From Epiperipatus broadwayi (lineage: Eukaryota; Onychophora; Udeonychophora; Euonychophora; Peripatidae): DNA of 64,000 bases. The position numbers and the translations under genes were made by a program. The notes below the pieces were generated by a model that worked only from the letters and a program-made list of their open reading frames with translations, did no database searches and was not told the DNA's origin. Location of the stretch: positions 5,246,499 through 5,310,498 of the forward strand of contig JAQFVV010000012.1 in the NCBI GenBank assembly GCA_028023455.1, given 5' to 3'. This document shows positions 12,004 through 23,834 of this stretch, piece after piece. Every line of letters begins with the position of its first letter. Position 1 is the first letter of the stretch.

Positions 12004-12639
12004 ATATATATATGAAGTAAAATAAGTTAACAATAAAAACAGTCTTTACATAGTAGTATATGGTAAAAGGAGTTTTTTAAGAACTATCTCTTTTTCATAA
12101 ACAATCAATGATTTTCTTTAGCAGGGTCACTATTTGCTAGATAATTTTTCAGCATTTTTCTTCATAGTACTTTGATTAAGATAATTATCAATCAATATTG
12201 GCCAACTAACTAGCTATGTTGACTACATTCTGTTGCCAGAAAAAATTTTTTATTGGATCCTGAAAAAATTCTAAATTTATCTGGCTTACATTTAAACCTC
12301 AACTCATGGGCATAGAAATTACTTACTAAATAAATACCTTTAGTTAGTGAAGGTTTGCGATTTCACTAAGAGTAGTTACTTACACTGCATATGCTATGTA
12401 TATATATATAAATTGAAATTATTAACAATATTTGTGATAGTATAAATAAAATAGATTATTATGTATTAATCATATAAAGTATATAATTAGAATTTATCTA
12501 TTTTATTATTCAGCTAACTCCAATAGATACAACTTTGTATTATAACAGCAACACTGTTGGATATACTGATTACATTACTAGCTATAAAACAATGTTTAAT
12601 GTGAAATATTACTTTACATGATTTACATATATAAGTGTA

Positions 12640-12840
12640 TGTAATCAAATAAAATACTTTTATTATATATATATGTAAATATAAGGGATTTGAACTCAGA
12701 CTTTCAAACACCCTTCAATTATCAATGGTATGAGATAGTGTGGATAGTTGAAGGGTGCTTGAAAGTATGAGTTCAAATCCCATATATTTAAAATTAAGCT
12801 CCAGGTATATGATGAATGCTTGTATTTCAAATATATATAT
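12640..12840. repeat. Foldback of subfamily-A element ends
   Basis: Around 12686-12720 and 12740-12785, inverted copies of the element 3' end (GGGATTTGAACTCAGAC and GAGTTCAAATCCC) face each other. A partial continuation (AGCTCCAGG) is also seen at 19.6 and 20.1 kb. The hammerhead region is absent. TA repeats flank both sides. Confidence 0.6.
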
Positions 12841-13844
12841 ATGTGTAATCAAGTAAAGTATAATTTTATATTAATCATTATTTTTTTTTTAAAAAAAGTA
12901 TTTTTTTATTTATAAAAAAGCATTTTTATTAAAAAAAAAGACTATATTCCATATAAATATTAATAATTTAAAAGTTAGATATATATTTTCCCCCCTAAAG
13001 GACATCTTATAATTGATTTTAATGAATAATTTTTAGCACGTGAAAATAGTTTAAAATTATTTATAAAGTTCAAAAAAGTACTTTTTCAAAATTTATTTAT
13101 TTGCGTAGAAAAAGTTTTATTGAAGACTTTTTTTAAAATATATATATAATACATCTCTTCATAATAAAGTTAATTTTTAAAATACTAAAAACATTTTTTT
13201 TAAATCTCTCTATATTAATTTTTATCTATATATTTTTTTTAAAATAAAATATCCTTTAAACGATCGATAATGCAATTTTTTTAATGATTTGTAGTAAAAG
13301 TTTTTCTTTTTAAATATTTATATTAATGCAAAGTCTCAATGTTAACCATTTTTACTAATCAATATTGTCTTCAATCATTTTTATTAAAGCTTGCTTAAGT
13401 TTTTTTTTTAACCTCTTATGATACGCTGAATGCCTTTCATTATTCTTTAATTCACTCAAGTTTTTTTCTTTATTGAAATTTACGCAGATTTAAAATTCTA
13501 TCATTATTAGTGTGGAGGTCTTTTGTATTTTGCTTGCTTGCAATTTTTATTCACTGCATGAATATCAAAATCATGTTGTTGTTTTTTGAAAATGATTATG
13601 GGTAAAATCTGATGTCCTAACATCCATCTCACTGTTTTCTTTCTTTATTAGAAGTTGTAATATTCTGTATTTTTCGTTCAGTATATTGGTAGATTCAAAA
13701 GCTTAAAATTCCTGTCTTGTTTCCCAGTATAGTAACGTGTTTTCAAAATTTTGGAGATATTAATAATAAAGCAAGATACTGATCTCTTTCTATGTTATAT
13801 ATGATTATCTAATTATTGAGAGGATTTTTGCATATCTTATATAA
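12841..13844. other. AT-rich non-coding stretch
   Basis: Long A and T homopolymers and no supported gene or element. Confidence 0.5.
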
Positions 13845-13988
13845 ATATTTGAAAACCAGGCACTCTTCACAAACCTGGGAGCTTTAATTGTAAGTATAGG
13901 GGATTTGAACACAGATTTTCAAGCACTCTTCAACTATCCGCACTATCTCATACAACTGATACACATGACCACACACATTTATAGAAAA

Positions 13989-14056
13989 GATAAATAATCA
14001 CCAATATTCGTATTTCGTGCTAAACCAGCACTCATCAGTTGGTTCAGATTGTCATC
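13989..14056 (-). ncRNA. Hammerhead ribozyme motif, subfamily A (all core residues present)
   Basis: Read on the minus strand: CCAA of stem I, core CTGATGA (complement of 14032-14038), and a perfect five-pair stem II GTGCT/AGCAC with loop GGTTT. GAAA follows, then stem III ATACGAAT (the palindrome ATACGTAT with one change), A17 at 14005 and TTGG closing stem I. Further out are ACAAT/ATTAT-like pairings. A17 in place of C17 is allowed but usually slower. Confidence 0.75.
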
Positions 14057-14160
14057 TCTCATATATATAATCAGTGCTGAGTTTATAAGATAACAAATAT
14101 TCATATTTTAATGGACAGGCTTCAATCCACTCCAACCTCTAACTTTTCAGGCATCCATAA

Positions 14161-14212
14161 CTGATGAGTGCTGGTTTAGCACGAAATACATATATTGATG
14201 ATTATTTATCTT
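14161..14212 (+). ncRNA. Partial hammerhead motif, subfamily A (5' strand of stem I missing)
   Basis: CTGATGA at 14161-14167, perfect stem II GTGCT/AGCAC, GAAA and ATACATAT followed by A are present. The copy is joined at the core to an unrelated or inverted sequence, so the normal CCAA strand of stem I is lost. Confidence 0.6.
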
Positions 14213-14520
14213 TTCTACATATGTGTGGTCATGTGTATCAGTTGTATGAGATAGTGTGGATAGTTGAAGGGTGCTTGAAAATCTGTGTTCAAATCCCTAT
14301 ACTTGCATATCTTATATCCAACAATCTGATTTTGTGGTATTAAAAAATCAAACTTCTTCCTTCTAATGAAAAATAATTTACACACATTAAAAACATTAAC
14401 AAATATGTAGTTAAATTAAAATATTTTCATTCTATCTGTCTCTCTATACATATGAATATACGTGTGTGTATATATATGATATAACTTGTATATTTTCTAC
14501 ATCAGCCAAAAGCCTTTTTT

Positions 14521-14643
14521 TAGAACCTGCATTTTTTTTTCATATGGTAAAACGTAGACCGGGAAGCGAACCCGGGCCAGCTGCTTAGAGGGCAACTATG
14601 CTAACCGCTAGACCACCAACGCTTGACTAGAACGTGCATTTTT
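14521..14643 (-). mobile_element. tRNA-derived SINE or tRNA retropseudogene with 16-bp TSD
   Basis: TAGAACCTGCATTTTT at 14521-14536 and TAGAACGTGCATTTTT at 14628-14643 form a 16-bp target-site duplication with one mismatch. Between them, on the minus strand, lies a tRNA-like sequence (about 14552-14622). It has an A-box region (GGTCTAGCGGTTAGC) and an anticodon stem GTTGC/GCAGC with loop CCTCTAA (anticodon TCT, Arg-like). It also has a B box within GGGTTCGCTTCCC. It ends in an A run, seen as T's on the plus strand. The acceptor stem is imperfect (4-5 pairs), so this is more likely a retroposed copy than a working tRNA gene. Confidence 0.75.
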
Positions 14644-17116
14644 GCCTTAAAGGAACAATAAAAGTTACAGCATCGCTTTCAAAGATTAGCAATTATTAGG
14701 TAGTAAGAGTTTAATTGTTTTTCTTCCTTGTTTTGCTTTTTATCTTAAAATAGTTAACTTATTTGATTTACTTATCATTACTGCATAATTATCTGGATTA
14801 ATTATCCAAAAGAAAAAAATTAAATATGATGAAACATGTGTACATTATCCTCCAGAATGAATGAAATAAAAAGAATAACGCAACAAACAATCTAGATCGT
14901 TTTTCGCAATAATTCTTTATGTGTGTATATATATATTGATAGAATACTGATATACCTGTAATTTTTGGTGCAATAATTTTTTAAGCGTCTGTAATATTAA
15001 TGCAACAACCCCTATTACAAACTAATCCTTTTACAATTAAAAAAAGGGAATTATTTTTGCCCGTTATTAAATCATTTCTCTAGTCTTCAACCTTATATTA
15101 GACTTTGGACAAGAGATGAAAGCGATTTATTCTCTATTTGTATTTAGATTATAAAAATTGCTTTATTATAGCACAGAGTTTTATCACTTCAAATATTACA
15201 TGTTCATTAGTACAATTTTATCATTATTTATTAGATAACTGATGGTTTGTTTACAAGATTGTTAAAATGAGTAGAAATAATTCTATTTATAAATTGAAAT
15301 GCAAGCTAATTAGAATGAAATCTCAGTAACATTTTAAATATTAATTGCAATAGCTCAGTCATAGATTAAATTTATGCAGAAGTTATTGAAAAACCCCAAT
15401 GAGTCATATGTAAATTAATACAAGTCCCTCAATAAACAAAAAAGTAAAGAATTCAAGTTATTGATGTGTTACAATGTAGAGTATGAATTCTATATATTAA
15501 CATGATTTCACAACAACCATAAGCTATTGTAAAATCATTATAAACCATCAGGGGAAAATGCTGAACATCATATTTAACATCCCTGAATATATTAAATGAA
15601 TCAATCATTGTAATAGTTTATATATAGCTTGCTGGAGTTTTCAATAACTACCACACAAATTGCATCTATATTTGAGCTATTACAATTAATATTTATATTT
15701 ATTAAGTGTGTATTTGTTCAGTATATTCAATGGTTGTTAAATATGAGATTTCCCTCATTCATTGATTCCACTCTATTCTTTCTCATTTGGGCTAATGTTG
15801 AGACTGTTGTTTATTCATGTCTTAGAAGAGAACTTCTGTTTCAGTTATATATATATATAAGATGAATTCCATGAAATACAGTTAGAGAGGAGTGCTTAAA
15901 ATCTAATTTTTTTTTTTTAAATTTCAGTTGCTTTAAAACATAGATCAAATATACAAACTTTTTTTTTCAAAAACCATTCACTTCCAATTTTAATTCATCA
16001 ATTGAGTAAGATGTTATATAAACACTATATAGTTTGTTATAATTAAATATAAACTAAGACATCATTAAAAAAACTGCAAATTGTTACTATTTTAGGATAC
16101 ATGTTAATATAAATAGTTTTTTTAATTTACACAGTAAAGGTTTTGAAGCAAGAATTCTCTTTAGTTCATTGTGATGATATTTTTCAGATTAATATTTCTC
16201 CCACAGTGATATATATTAATATATTCCATTTATAATTCTGTTCCTTTCTTTATAAGTTGCTATAATGTACTTTATCAAATTTCTCCTTTTGAATTTCGAG
16301 ATTTAATTATTTTTCTTTCCTTTTAAATAGAATTTTTTTTCTAAATAGTTTGGCAGATTCACAAAAAGACCAGCTTAGATTTCAGGCAGTTGGCAGTTTT
16401 TTCTCCACTTTTCTTCTCAGTCATTCTAATGGTGGTTCAATGAAGGTTGACTAAAGTATGAATTCAAACTAATTAATTTCAAGAAAAATTGACTATATAC
16501 ATATATAGTTTTTTATTTTTTGTTTTTAACACCTTTGATCTTATTTTTATTGCCTTAGATTTTATTTTAATTACAAGAATTCTAAAAAACACTCTCATTA
16601 TTATTTAATTTATTAAATTTTAAAACACTAATTATTAAATTGCTTGAATAATTTCCTTGTTTTTGAATCTAATATCTTAAAAGAGTCCTAAACTTTTTAT
16701 TCACTTATCTTTGATTGAAATATTTAAAATCTATTTTTTAACACTGTATGTATCCATACATATTTTAATCTTTGATAAGAGAAAGTTTTAGCATAGTTTA
16801 TATAATTTATATATTTCCCTTAAATTTAAGCCCTTTTTCATTATTAAATATTATTTTAAAATATGGCATTTAGTAATTTATTTTAACATTTGAACATACT
16901 TATTATTATTGCAATTAATACTTTATTTTAAAGTATTTGTTCTATTTTTTATTATAATCTTAAAACTTTTGAATTCTATATTTACTAGTTATTCTCACAA
17001 CAACAGAAAGCCAGTTTACCATCATGTGGAAGACCATATGGCTGATACTGAAATAAATTAAGACATTCATTTCAATATATATATAAAACAAAATAAATGT
17101 CCGCTAATATTAATAA
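14644..17116. other. AT-rich non-coding stretch
   Basis: No gene or element is supported. A 78-codon open frame at 15629-15865 has no recognisable domain and ends in a TA repeat. Confidence 0.5.
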
Positions 17117-17336
17117 TACAATAATGAAACTTAAATATATTCCAAACAACGGTAAACAATTTATAATATAATATAAATAAAAACTCATAAAGAAATATTT
17201 TCGATTATATTCATAATCATTGAAAGTTGAGTTGATAATGATTATGAATATAATCGAAAATATTTCTTTATGAGTTTTTATTTATATTATATTATAAATT
17301 GTTTACCGTTGTTTGGAATATATTTAAGTTTCGTTA
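17117..17336. repeat. Near-perfect palindrome, arms about 103 bp
   Basis: The left arm (to about 17222) and right arm (from about 17236) are reverse complements with one visible difference (AATAATGAAACTT against AATAACGAAACTT). They are separated by about 15 bases. The right end abuts a (TA)n tract. There is no ribozyme motif or coding potential. It could be a foldback transposon or an inverted dimer of a short element. Confidence 0.75.
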
Positions 17337-18189
17337 TTATATATATATATATATTATTTTCATGGAATAATTAAGATGAAAACTAAGAAATAAGTGGAGA
17401 ATTTACCTATAATAACTACAGAAATGTGCCCAGCATCATATTTGTAGGTAATAACTAATTAAAATTGATAATCCCAAGTGGAACCTATGCTTTAGTAACC
17501 ATCAATAATTTTTTCTCTCAGTTATCTTAAAGATAAAGAAAGTCCACTCTATGAAACATATTAGACTTTTTATTTACATATGTATATAATATTCCACAAG
17601 AGTGAATGAACAATTAAAGAACTTCAAAGAAATATGCTAAATCTGACTTTTGATACAATGGATCTTTATCAAAGTAAGACTACGATTAATTTTAGCAAGT
17701 TAAATATACATACAATATAAATTGGAAATATTATTTATTGAAATGATTAATGATATTGGTGTTCATTTTAGTGAAATATTTTAATTATTTATCCATTATT
17801 AATTAATTGGAATACCAATTTTTGTAAAGAGGAATGCTATTGGTTTTAGCATTAACAGAAATTTTTGAATTGAATATATGGCAAGCTTTTATTTTATATT
17901 TTAAATTTTTTTCCAGATAGCAAATAATTTTGATATCAGCAAATTTAAACTAAATAATCAGTTTTCTTCTCAAGTTCAAAAAATATATAATGAAGATTTT
18001 CATAGGCTACAAATATAAATTAAATATTATTTGGGTACATACATGTATAATTTGTATTGCAAAAAAATAAATATATGAATATACCAACATTTCAGCCAGG
18101 TCGTACTGACTGAAACCTGATCAGTAACTATATATTTTGTTATCTTTACTTTTAAATCACCATAGTTATCTTTACCCTTTGATTGAGAA

Positions 18190-18523
18190 TGGCTATTAAG
18201 CCACTAAAACATCATGTTCATCTTTTTTCTTTCTGCATACACCAGCTGTTAAAACTGTAGCAAACTGTCTTTCCACACTAAAGTGTCACCTAGTGCAACT
18301 CTAATAATCATAAGATGCTAGATGGTTGTGTATTATAATTCTTATTGAAAGAAAAAACACCTGGTTAGAGAAAATAATTCACAATCTTCTAGCATATTTT
18401 GATTATTAGAGCTTGCTCTAGGTAACATTATTGTATGGGGAAAAAATTTGATACACTTTTAACACTTCGTGTAAGTATAAAGCAAAGATGTTCAATGTGA
18501 TGTTTTAATAGTTTAATGTAAAA
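18190..18523. repeat. Foldback element with ~135-bp arms
   Basis: About 18192-18330 and 18380-18522 are diverged inverted copies. Examples are CTAATAATC...GATGCTAGA on the left against TCTAGCATATTTTGATTATTAG on the right, and TGTTAAAACTGTAGCAAA against a right-arm counterpart. The divergence is much higher than in the palindromes at 10.3 and 17.2 kb, so this copy is older. No open frame. Confidence 0.6.
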
Positions 18524-19162
18524 AAAAATTTTTTTCTAAGTGTGGACATGCAAGATGTTGCTGCAACGTTTTGGAGCAAGAAGGCTTTTTGCAATTTTTT
18601 CTTCTTTTTTTTCGGTTATGCTTTTTAGTAAAAATAATATCTATTTAAAAAGTTAATTAAAATTAAAATTATGATACAACTATTCTGACCTATCCCAGGT
18701 TTTGAATAACATACTATATATACCTCATTCATTATTAGACAATTATTCTGTCATTAGTATTAAAACTTCTAATGCACAAGTATATGATATTTATATATAC
18801 ATGTCTGGATAAAAAAAAATTTCTAATTACTATAATTATCTTTATTTATTATCATCTATTTTTACTTACCTTTAATTTTTTTAAATTAAATCCTCGGGTT
18901 AAATTAGTTTTACTTTTTTTTTTCTAAAGAAAATTTTATGTGGAAGTATTATTCATTATTTTAGTTGATTATTCACTTGCTCTGTTAACTTTTTTTTTTG
19001 TTGTTACAAAGATTTACCTTATCGTGATTAAAAATTTTAATTACATTATTTTTAAAAGCTTTAACACTTTCTAACATATGTTTCTAAAGTCTTGTTTATA
19101 TATAATAGTAATAGATTTTGACTCACAACTTAACGGGATTTCAGTATTGTATATATATAAAT

Positions 19163-20190
19163 ATAGAGGATTTGAACTCAGATTTTCAAGCACCCTCCAT
19201 CTATCCATACTATCTCATACAACTGATACACATGATTATACACATGTAGAAAAGATAAATAATCACTAATAAACGTATTTCGTGCTTAACCAGCACTCAT
19301 TATTTGGTCCAGATTATCATCTCCCATATATATATATATATCAGTGCTCAGTTTATATTAAGATAACAAATATTCATACTTTAATGGACAGGCTTCAATC
19401 TACTCCAACTTTTCAGCCATCCATATAATTGAAAACCGGATGATGAAAACCCAAATCTCATGCGGATGTCAATATTACTGCCATGCCCATGTTGACCTCA
19501 AAGCACTCTGACCCCTCTTGTATAGGACCTTATCCATTTAAATACATAGAAAGAGGGATGGGCAGGATACAAGCTTGATGTGTAAATATTTGAAAACCAG
19601 GCACCCTTCACAAACCTGGAGCTTAATTGTAAGTATAGAGGATTTGAACTCAGATTTTCAAGCACCCTCCATCTATCCACACTATCTCATACAACTGATA
19701 CACATGACTATACACATGTAGCTTGTATACTATCCATCTCTCTTCTATGTATTTAAATGGATAAGGATACATGAGGGGTCAGAGTGATTTGAGATCAATA
19801 TGGGCATGGCAATAATATTGGTATCAACATGGGATTTGGCTTTTCATCATCTGGTTTTCAATGATATGGATGGCTGAAAAGTTGGAGGTTGAAGTAGATT
19901 GAGGCCTGTCCATTAAAGGATGAAGATTTGCTATCTTAATATAAACTGAGCACTGATTATATATGTGTGTGTGGCAGATGATAATCTAAACCAACTGATG
20001 AGTGCTGGTTTAGCATAAAATATGTATATTGGTGATTATTTATCTTTTCTACATGTGCATAGTCATGTGTTTCAGTTGTATGAGATAGTGTAGAGAAATG
20101 GAGGGTGTTTGAAAATCTGAGTTTAAATATACTTACAATTAAGCTCCAGGTTTGTGAAGAGTGCCTGGTTTTCAAATAAATATATATTGG
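19163..20190. mobile_element. Composite of inverted subfamily-A hammerhead elements, about 1 kb
   Basis: Two element ends in minus orientation (GAGGATTTGAACTCAG at 19165 and 19639) are followed by a plus-orientation copy that runs to about 20130. The regions 19430-19600 and 19720-19880 are inverted relative to each other (GAAAACC-GGATGATGAAAA against TTTTCATCATCTGGTTTTC; GCATGGGCAGTAAT-type blocks). This looks like a longer parental element with inverted pseudo-LTRs, or one element inserted in another. Both ribozyme cores are mutated: minus copy about 19245-19322 has ATAATGA in place of CTGATGA, and the plus copy is at 19981-20052. Confidence 0.65.
19981..20052 (+). ncRNA. Degenerate hammerhead motif, subfamily A (G12 changed)
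   Basis: CTGATGA at 19995-20001, stem II GTGCT/AGCAT, stem III ATATGTAT, A17 and TTGG closing with CCAA are all present. The invariant GAAA reads AAAA, so G12 is lost and the motif is predicted inactive. Confidence 0.6.
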
Positions 20191-21600
20191 AGATGTTTGA
20201 TTTTGATGCATGTTTGCTTGTTGTCTTTAGTTACCATAATCTGAAATAAATTGGGCAAATTATATATTATAAACCTTTGAGCAAGCATATATGAAAGCAA
20301 CTAAGTTAGGAATTATAATTGTATAGTAAAAAGTAATTGGATGGTTTGACATTTGAGGGTTCAGATAAAATTCAAGAACCAGAATATGGGTCTGAGATCT
20401 AGAATTTGTCAATTGATCACTATTTTAAACTACACAGGGCATAATTGCTTTATGCATGTTCACAGAAATATAAGCTCAATTTCTAAAAGAGATGGGTTCT
20501 ACTTGAAAATGGTTTGCATGATGTATGGATGATTCTTTAAAAAGTTTTTAAAAAAGGGCATATTCAGTTGTTTTCATTAAAGAATTTAAAAAGAAAGCTG
20601 GCTATGACTTCACATGAATATCATCTTTTTACTATAATTACTATATATACAGAAGTGTTTTCTGCTTTTGTTTAAAAAAAAAAACATTTTGACTTAAAAT
20701 ATTAGAAAGTAAATTATGAATTGAATTAATGCTTAAATATAGTTTAATTATAATTTTTATATATTTTATGTGAAGTAATTTCTTTTTTTCAATCATAAAA
20801 GAAGAAATAATATGTGGAAATGACTCAATTGTTTGGATTTAAGCAGGCCAATAATATTTTTAAATTTGTATATTTTATTAAGTGTTTACAAATTTAATAG
20901 CAAAGTTTTCTGTTCCAAACAAAATTAAATCAATGTTAAGTTAAACCATAGTCGTGAAATTAAAATTATTTCTTTCATGAAGCCATTGGTCATTACTAAA
21001 GCATATTAATGTCCTTTCTGTGACTTCAAAGAAATAATAAATAAAAAAAATTTGATTAATTGTATTAAAAATATCATGCTTTCGATAAATTATTAAAAAA
21101 AATAATGATTCACTGGTTTGATTGTTAAACATATTAATATTAAAGTTGATATTAAAATGTTTTAATTAAAATTTTAATTCTGTTTAATTCAGAGTAAAAC
21201 TATTAATTATTGATGTTGGCCCCCATATCAATAATTTTTATATCAGTGATTTCAATTATTCTTGATTCAGAAAAATGTTTAATAAAAAAATTAATAGAAA
21301 AAAAATTCATTTTCTGAACTTAAAATTTTTAATTCGGCTATATTTATTAAAAATATCAACATGTCAAAAGATTATATCATTAGTAATCTCAGTATTTGAA
21401 AGTGTAAGATCACGGTATTTTAATAGTAATTGTTGGTTAGACTATTCTTATCTTCTAATATTAATTATTAAATGTCTCTAAAAAAAGTCAAACTTTATTT
21501 ATAATTTTTGATTACATTGAACTGTTAGTAATAGCAGACAAATTAGTATATAAATAATGTTTTTGATTGGTATTTCTTTTCTGCAATTGTTTCTGACCTG
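20191..21600. other. AT-rich non-coding stretch
   Basis: No gene or mobile element is supported. Short open frames at 20941-21132 and 21275-21481 have no recognisable domains. Confidence 0.5.
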
Positions 21601-21614
21601 ACAGTAGAAGAATC

Positions 21615-22030
21615 TACACTTATAGAAGAGGGGGAGGGGGGTAAGATTGGATTATGTCCTGTACATGAGGGGCCAGATTGACCTTAGGTCAACATGGTTG
21701 TGACAATAATCTTGGCCTAAGGGTGGCCTTTGAGCATTCCATTATCAGATTTTCAATTGGATGGACATTTGAAGAGTTGGAGTGTGGAGTACATTGAAGT
21801 CTGTCCATTAAAGTAGGAGGATTTGCTATCTTAATATATATCTGAGCACTTGTAGCATATATGGGTGGAGATGGTAATCTGGACCAACTGATGATTGCTG
21901 GTTTAGCATGAAATATGTATCTTGGTGATTATTTATCTTTTCGACATATGTGTGTTCAGGTGTATCAGTGTTATGAAATAGTGTGGAGAGTGGTGAGTCA
22001 TGTGAAAGTCTGTGCTCGTACTCTGTCTAT
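21615..22030 (+). mobile_element. Subfamily-A hammerhead element, longest intact single-orientation copy
   Basis: Starts with a purine-rich stretch (about 21620), followed by GACCTTAGGTCAACATG. It then has the block GTTGGAGTGTGGAGTA shared with 3990, the GTCCATTAAAGTA block, the ribozyme and the 3' end at about 22018 (GTCTGTGCTCGTAC). The same order occurs inverted at 25700-26110, which defines about 400 bp of shared sequence. No open frame. Confidence 0.7.
21868..21937 (+). ncRNA. Hammerhead ribozyme motif, subfamily A (best candidate for activity)
   Basis: Core CTGATGA is at 21888-21894. Stem II is TTGCT/AGCAT (four of five pairs) with loop GGTTT. GAAA is at 21910-21913 and stem III is ATATGTAT. 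C17 is at 21921, the canonical cleavage nucleotide. Stem I has an inner helix CCAA/TTGG, an internal loop and an outer helix TAAT/ATTA. Every invariant core residue is present. A type I layout with loops in stems I and II is the arrangement that lets natural hammerheads work at low magnesium. Confidence 0.8.
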
Positions 22031-22328
22031 TATAAACATTGTACTATATATTAATGTATTAATTTTGAATGTGGATGAAAAGTTTAAATAAAGTTAAGTT
22101 TGTATCAACACATTTAATAAGTAGTGTTACATGATGGAAAGCCAATAAATAATTACAATTAGTAATATTAAAATGAAATAAAAAAAACAACTCCAAGCTT
22201 TTTTAATATCCTATTTTAAATGTAGAAAATGTTCTGTTGGTTTTAAGGATAACTTTAGAAATCAATTTCATATTTTGAAATAAATGATAATAAATCGCAT
22301 GAACCATGGGTGAAACTAATTGTTTATG

Positions 22329-22925
22329 TAGACTAAAAATAAAGCAAAGCAAAACTCCATATAGTAGGCACTACTATATGGAGTTTTGCTTTGCTTTGTT
22401 TATAAACAATTATGTGCTAGTATTGGAGATGTGATCATCTGATGCTTGCTGGTTTAACACCAATCCTGCCTAATAGGGTAGTGGTGGCTATGGTTGTTAA
22501 AGAGCCAAAGACACCAAAATGTATGGGTGCTGAACTGAGTTCAGACCCATATGACTATATAGCTATTGAGCTTAGATTGAAAATATTTTTTGTGTTTTCA
22601 ATTTCATGCTCATAGTTTTGTAGTTAAGTAGAGATAAAAGGTGTTGCTAAAGGGTTGCATTAGATCCTAAGATCTAGATGCAGTGCTCTCAGATCCAAAG
22701 CTCCTCACTGATGAAGGCCACAAGCCAGAAACTAGTCTGGGGATATTGGATGAGTAGGCATTAGATAGGGATTTTATGCACAAGCCTTCTGGCATCCATT
22801 GATTACTCTGTTTAGCACAGGTGGCACTACTATATGGAGTTTTGCTTTGCTTTGTTTATATACAATTATGTATTAGTATTGGAGATGTGATCATGTGATG
22901 CTTGCTGATTTAGACTAAAAATAAA
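22329..22925 (+). mobile_element. Complete hammerhead-bearing element (subfamily B): 5' inverted extension, direct terminal repeats, 15-bp TSD
   Basis: The 15-bp direct repeat TAGACTAAAAATAAA occurs at 22329-22343 and 22911-22925. Inside, the left end is a 27-bp inverted extension that forms a hairpin with the start of the first terminal repeat (loop GCA at about 22370). A block of about 90 bp, GGCACTACTATATGGAG to GATGCTTGCTGG, is present in direct orientation at about 22367-22455 and 22820-22910. The interior has a CAGTTCAG core near 22538, a hammerhead at 22692-22752 and GATTACTCTG before the second repeat. This is essentially a textbook small Penelope-type pseudo-LTR structure, without coding capacity. 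Confidence 0.8.
22692..22752 (+). ncRNA. Hammerhead ribozyme motif, subfamily B
   Basis: Core CTGATGA at 22708-22714. Stem II is AGGC/GCCA with loop CACAA (three pairs; the closing pair is A-A here but T-A in the 23.9 kb copy). GAAA is at 22728-22731. Stem III is the palindrome ACTAGT and C17 is at 22737 (a GUC site). Stem I has an inner helix TCCTCA/TGGGGA and an outer helix ATCCAA/TTGGAT around an internal loop. ACTAGT can form only a two-pair hairpin alone but six pairs between two molecules. Confidence 0.8.
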
Positions 22926-23734
22926 TGTAAAATGTAATTAGGCATTAGCATTTTTTTTAAAAAAAGCTTTATTTTAGTAAGTCATTTAAAAACTTTTATT
23001 TATTTTTTTTAGATTCACTTTTTTAAAATTTCAATTAGTATGTAAATGGTCCAAAAAGTCGTTTTTTTTTTTAATTTTAGCTACAGATTTGAAATATATA
23101 TATAATATAAACAACCAAAAATAAATTGTAAATAAATTTATATATATATTTTAGATAACTAAAAGTATAAATAAAGTTATTTCCTCCCTAAAAATATTTA
23201 ACAAATCGTCTAAATAAAATATTTTATTTAAGATAATTAAAATTATAATTTGCCAAGCTCTTTTCCCCCCTTTATTTCTTCTTCTTTTAGATATATAGTT
23301 ATGGAAATTTTACTATATTCTAGCGATTTATAAAAAATATTTGATGCATTTCTTAATTTTTAGCATAAAATCTCAAAATTAATATTTTCTTTAAGGCTTT
23401 TTATTTTTTATCTTTTTATATATCATATTAAATTACTAAAAAAAAATTCTGTTAATTAGATGATCTTTTCAAGGTTAGGAAAAGTTATATTTAATATTAA
23501 AAATTAAATACTGCCTAATGCTATAGTAGTAATAAAAAAATAAAATAAAAATTCATATAACATTACAATACTAACCAAAGAAACTAAACTTTACTAAAAT
23601 TCTTCCACAATCATGGTTTTATTGATTAACAAAGAGATATTTTCAAGTGAAATTTAACTAAACATACCACCTATAAATACCAATAAACATCACATGATAA
23701 CTGTTTCTTATGCTTGTTCTTAACTGTTATTAAA
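22926..23734. other. AT-rich non-coding stretch
   Basis: Homopolymer and TA-rich sequence with no supported gene or element. Confidence 0.5.
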
Positions 23735-23834
23735 ACAGGTAAAACTCACTATATGTATTGCCACTCAGCGCAATCCAGAGTAATCAATGGCTGCCAGAAA
23801 GCTTGTGCATAAAATCCCCATCTAGTGCCTACTC

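Larger units (their letters stand above)
13845..14312. mobile_element. Subfamily-A hammerhead element in inverted (head-to-head) arrangement
   Basis: The left arm (about 13893-14158, minus orientation) and right arm (about 14159-14312, plus orientation) are two copies of the same element facing each other. Both end in the GGGATTTGAACACAG / CTGTGTTCAAATCCC block. The left copy is longer and contains the full stem-I region plus a GGACAGGCTTCAATC segment. The right copy begins exactly at the hammerhead core. Inverted pseudo-LTRs of this kind are reported for Penelope-like elements. Confidence 0.7.
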
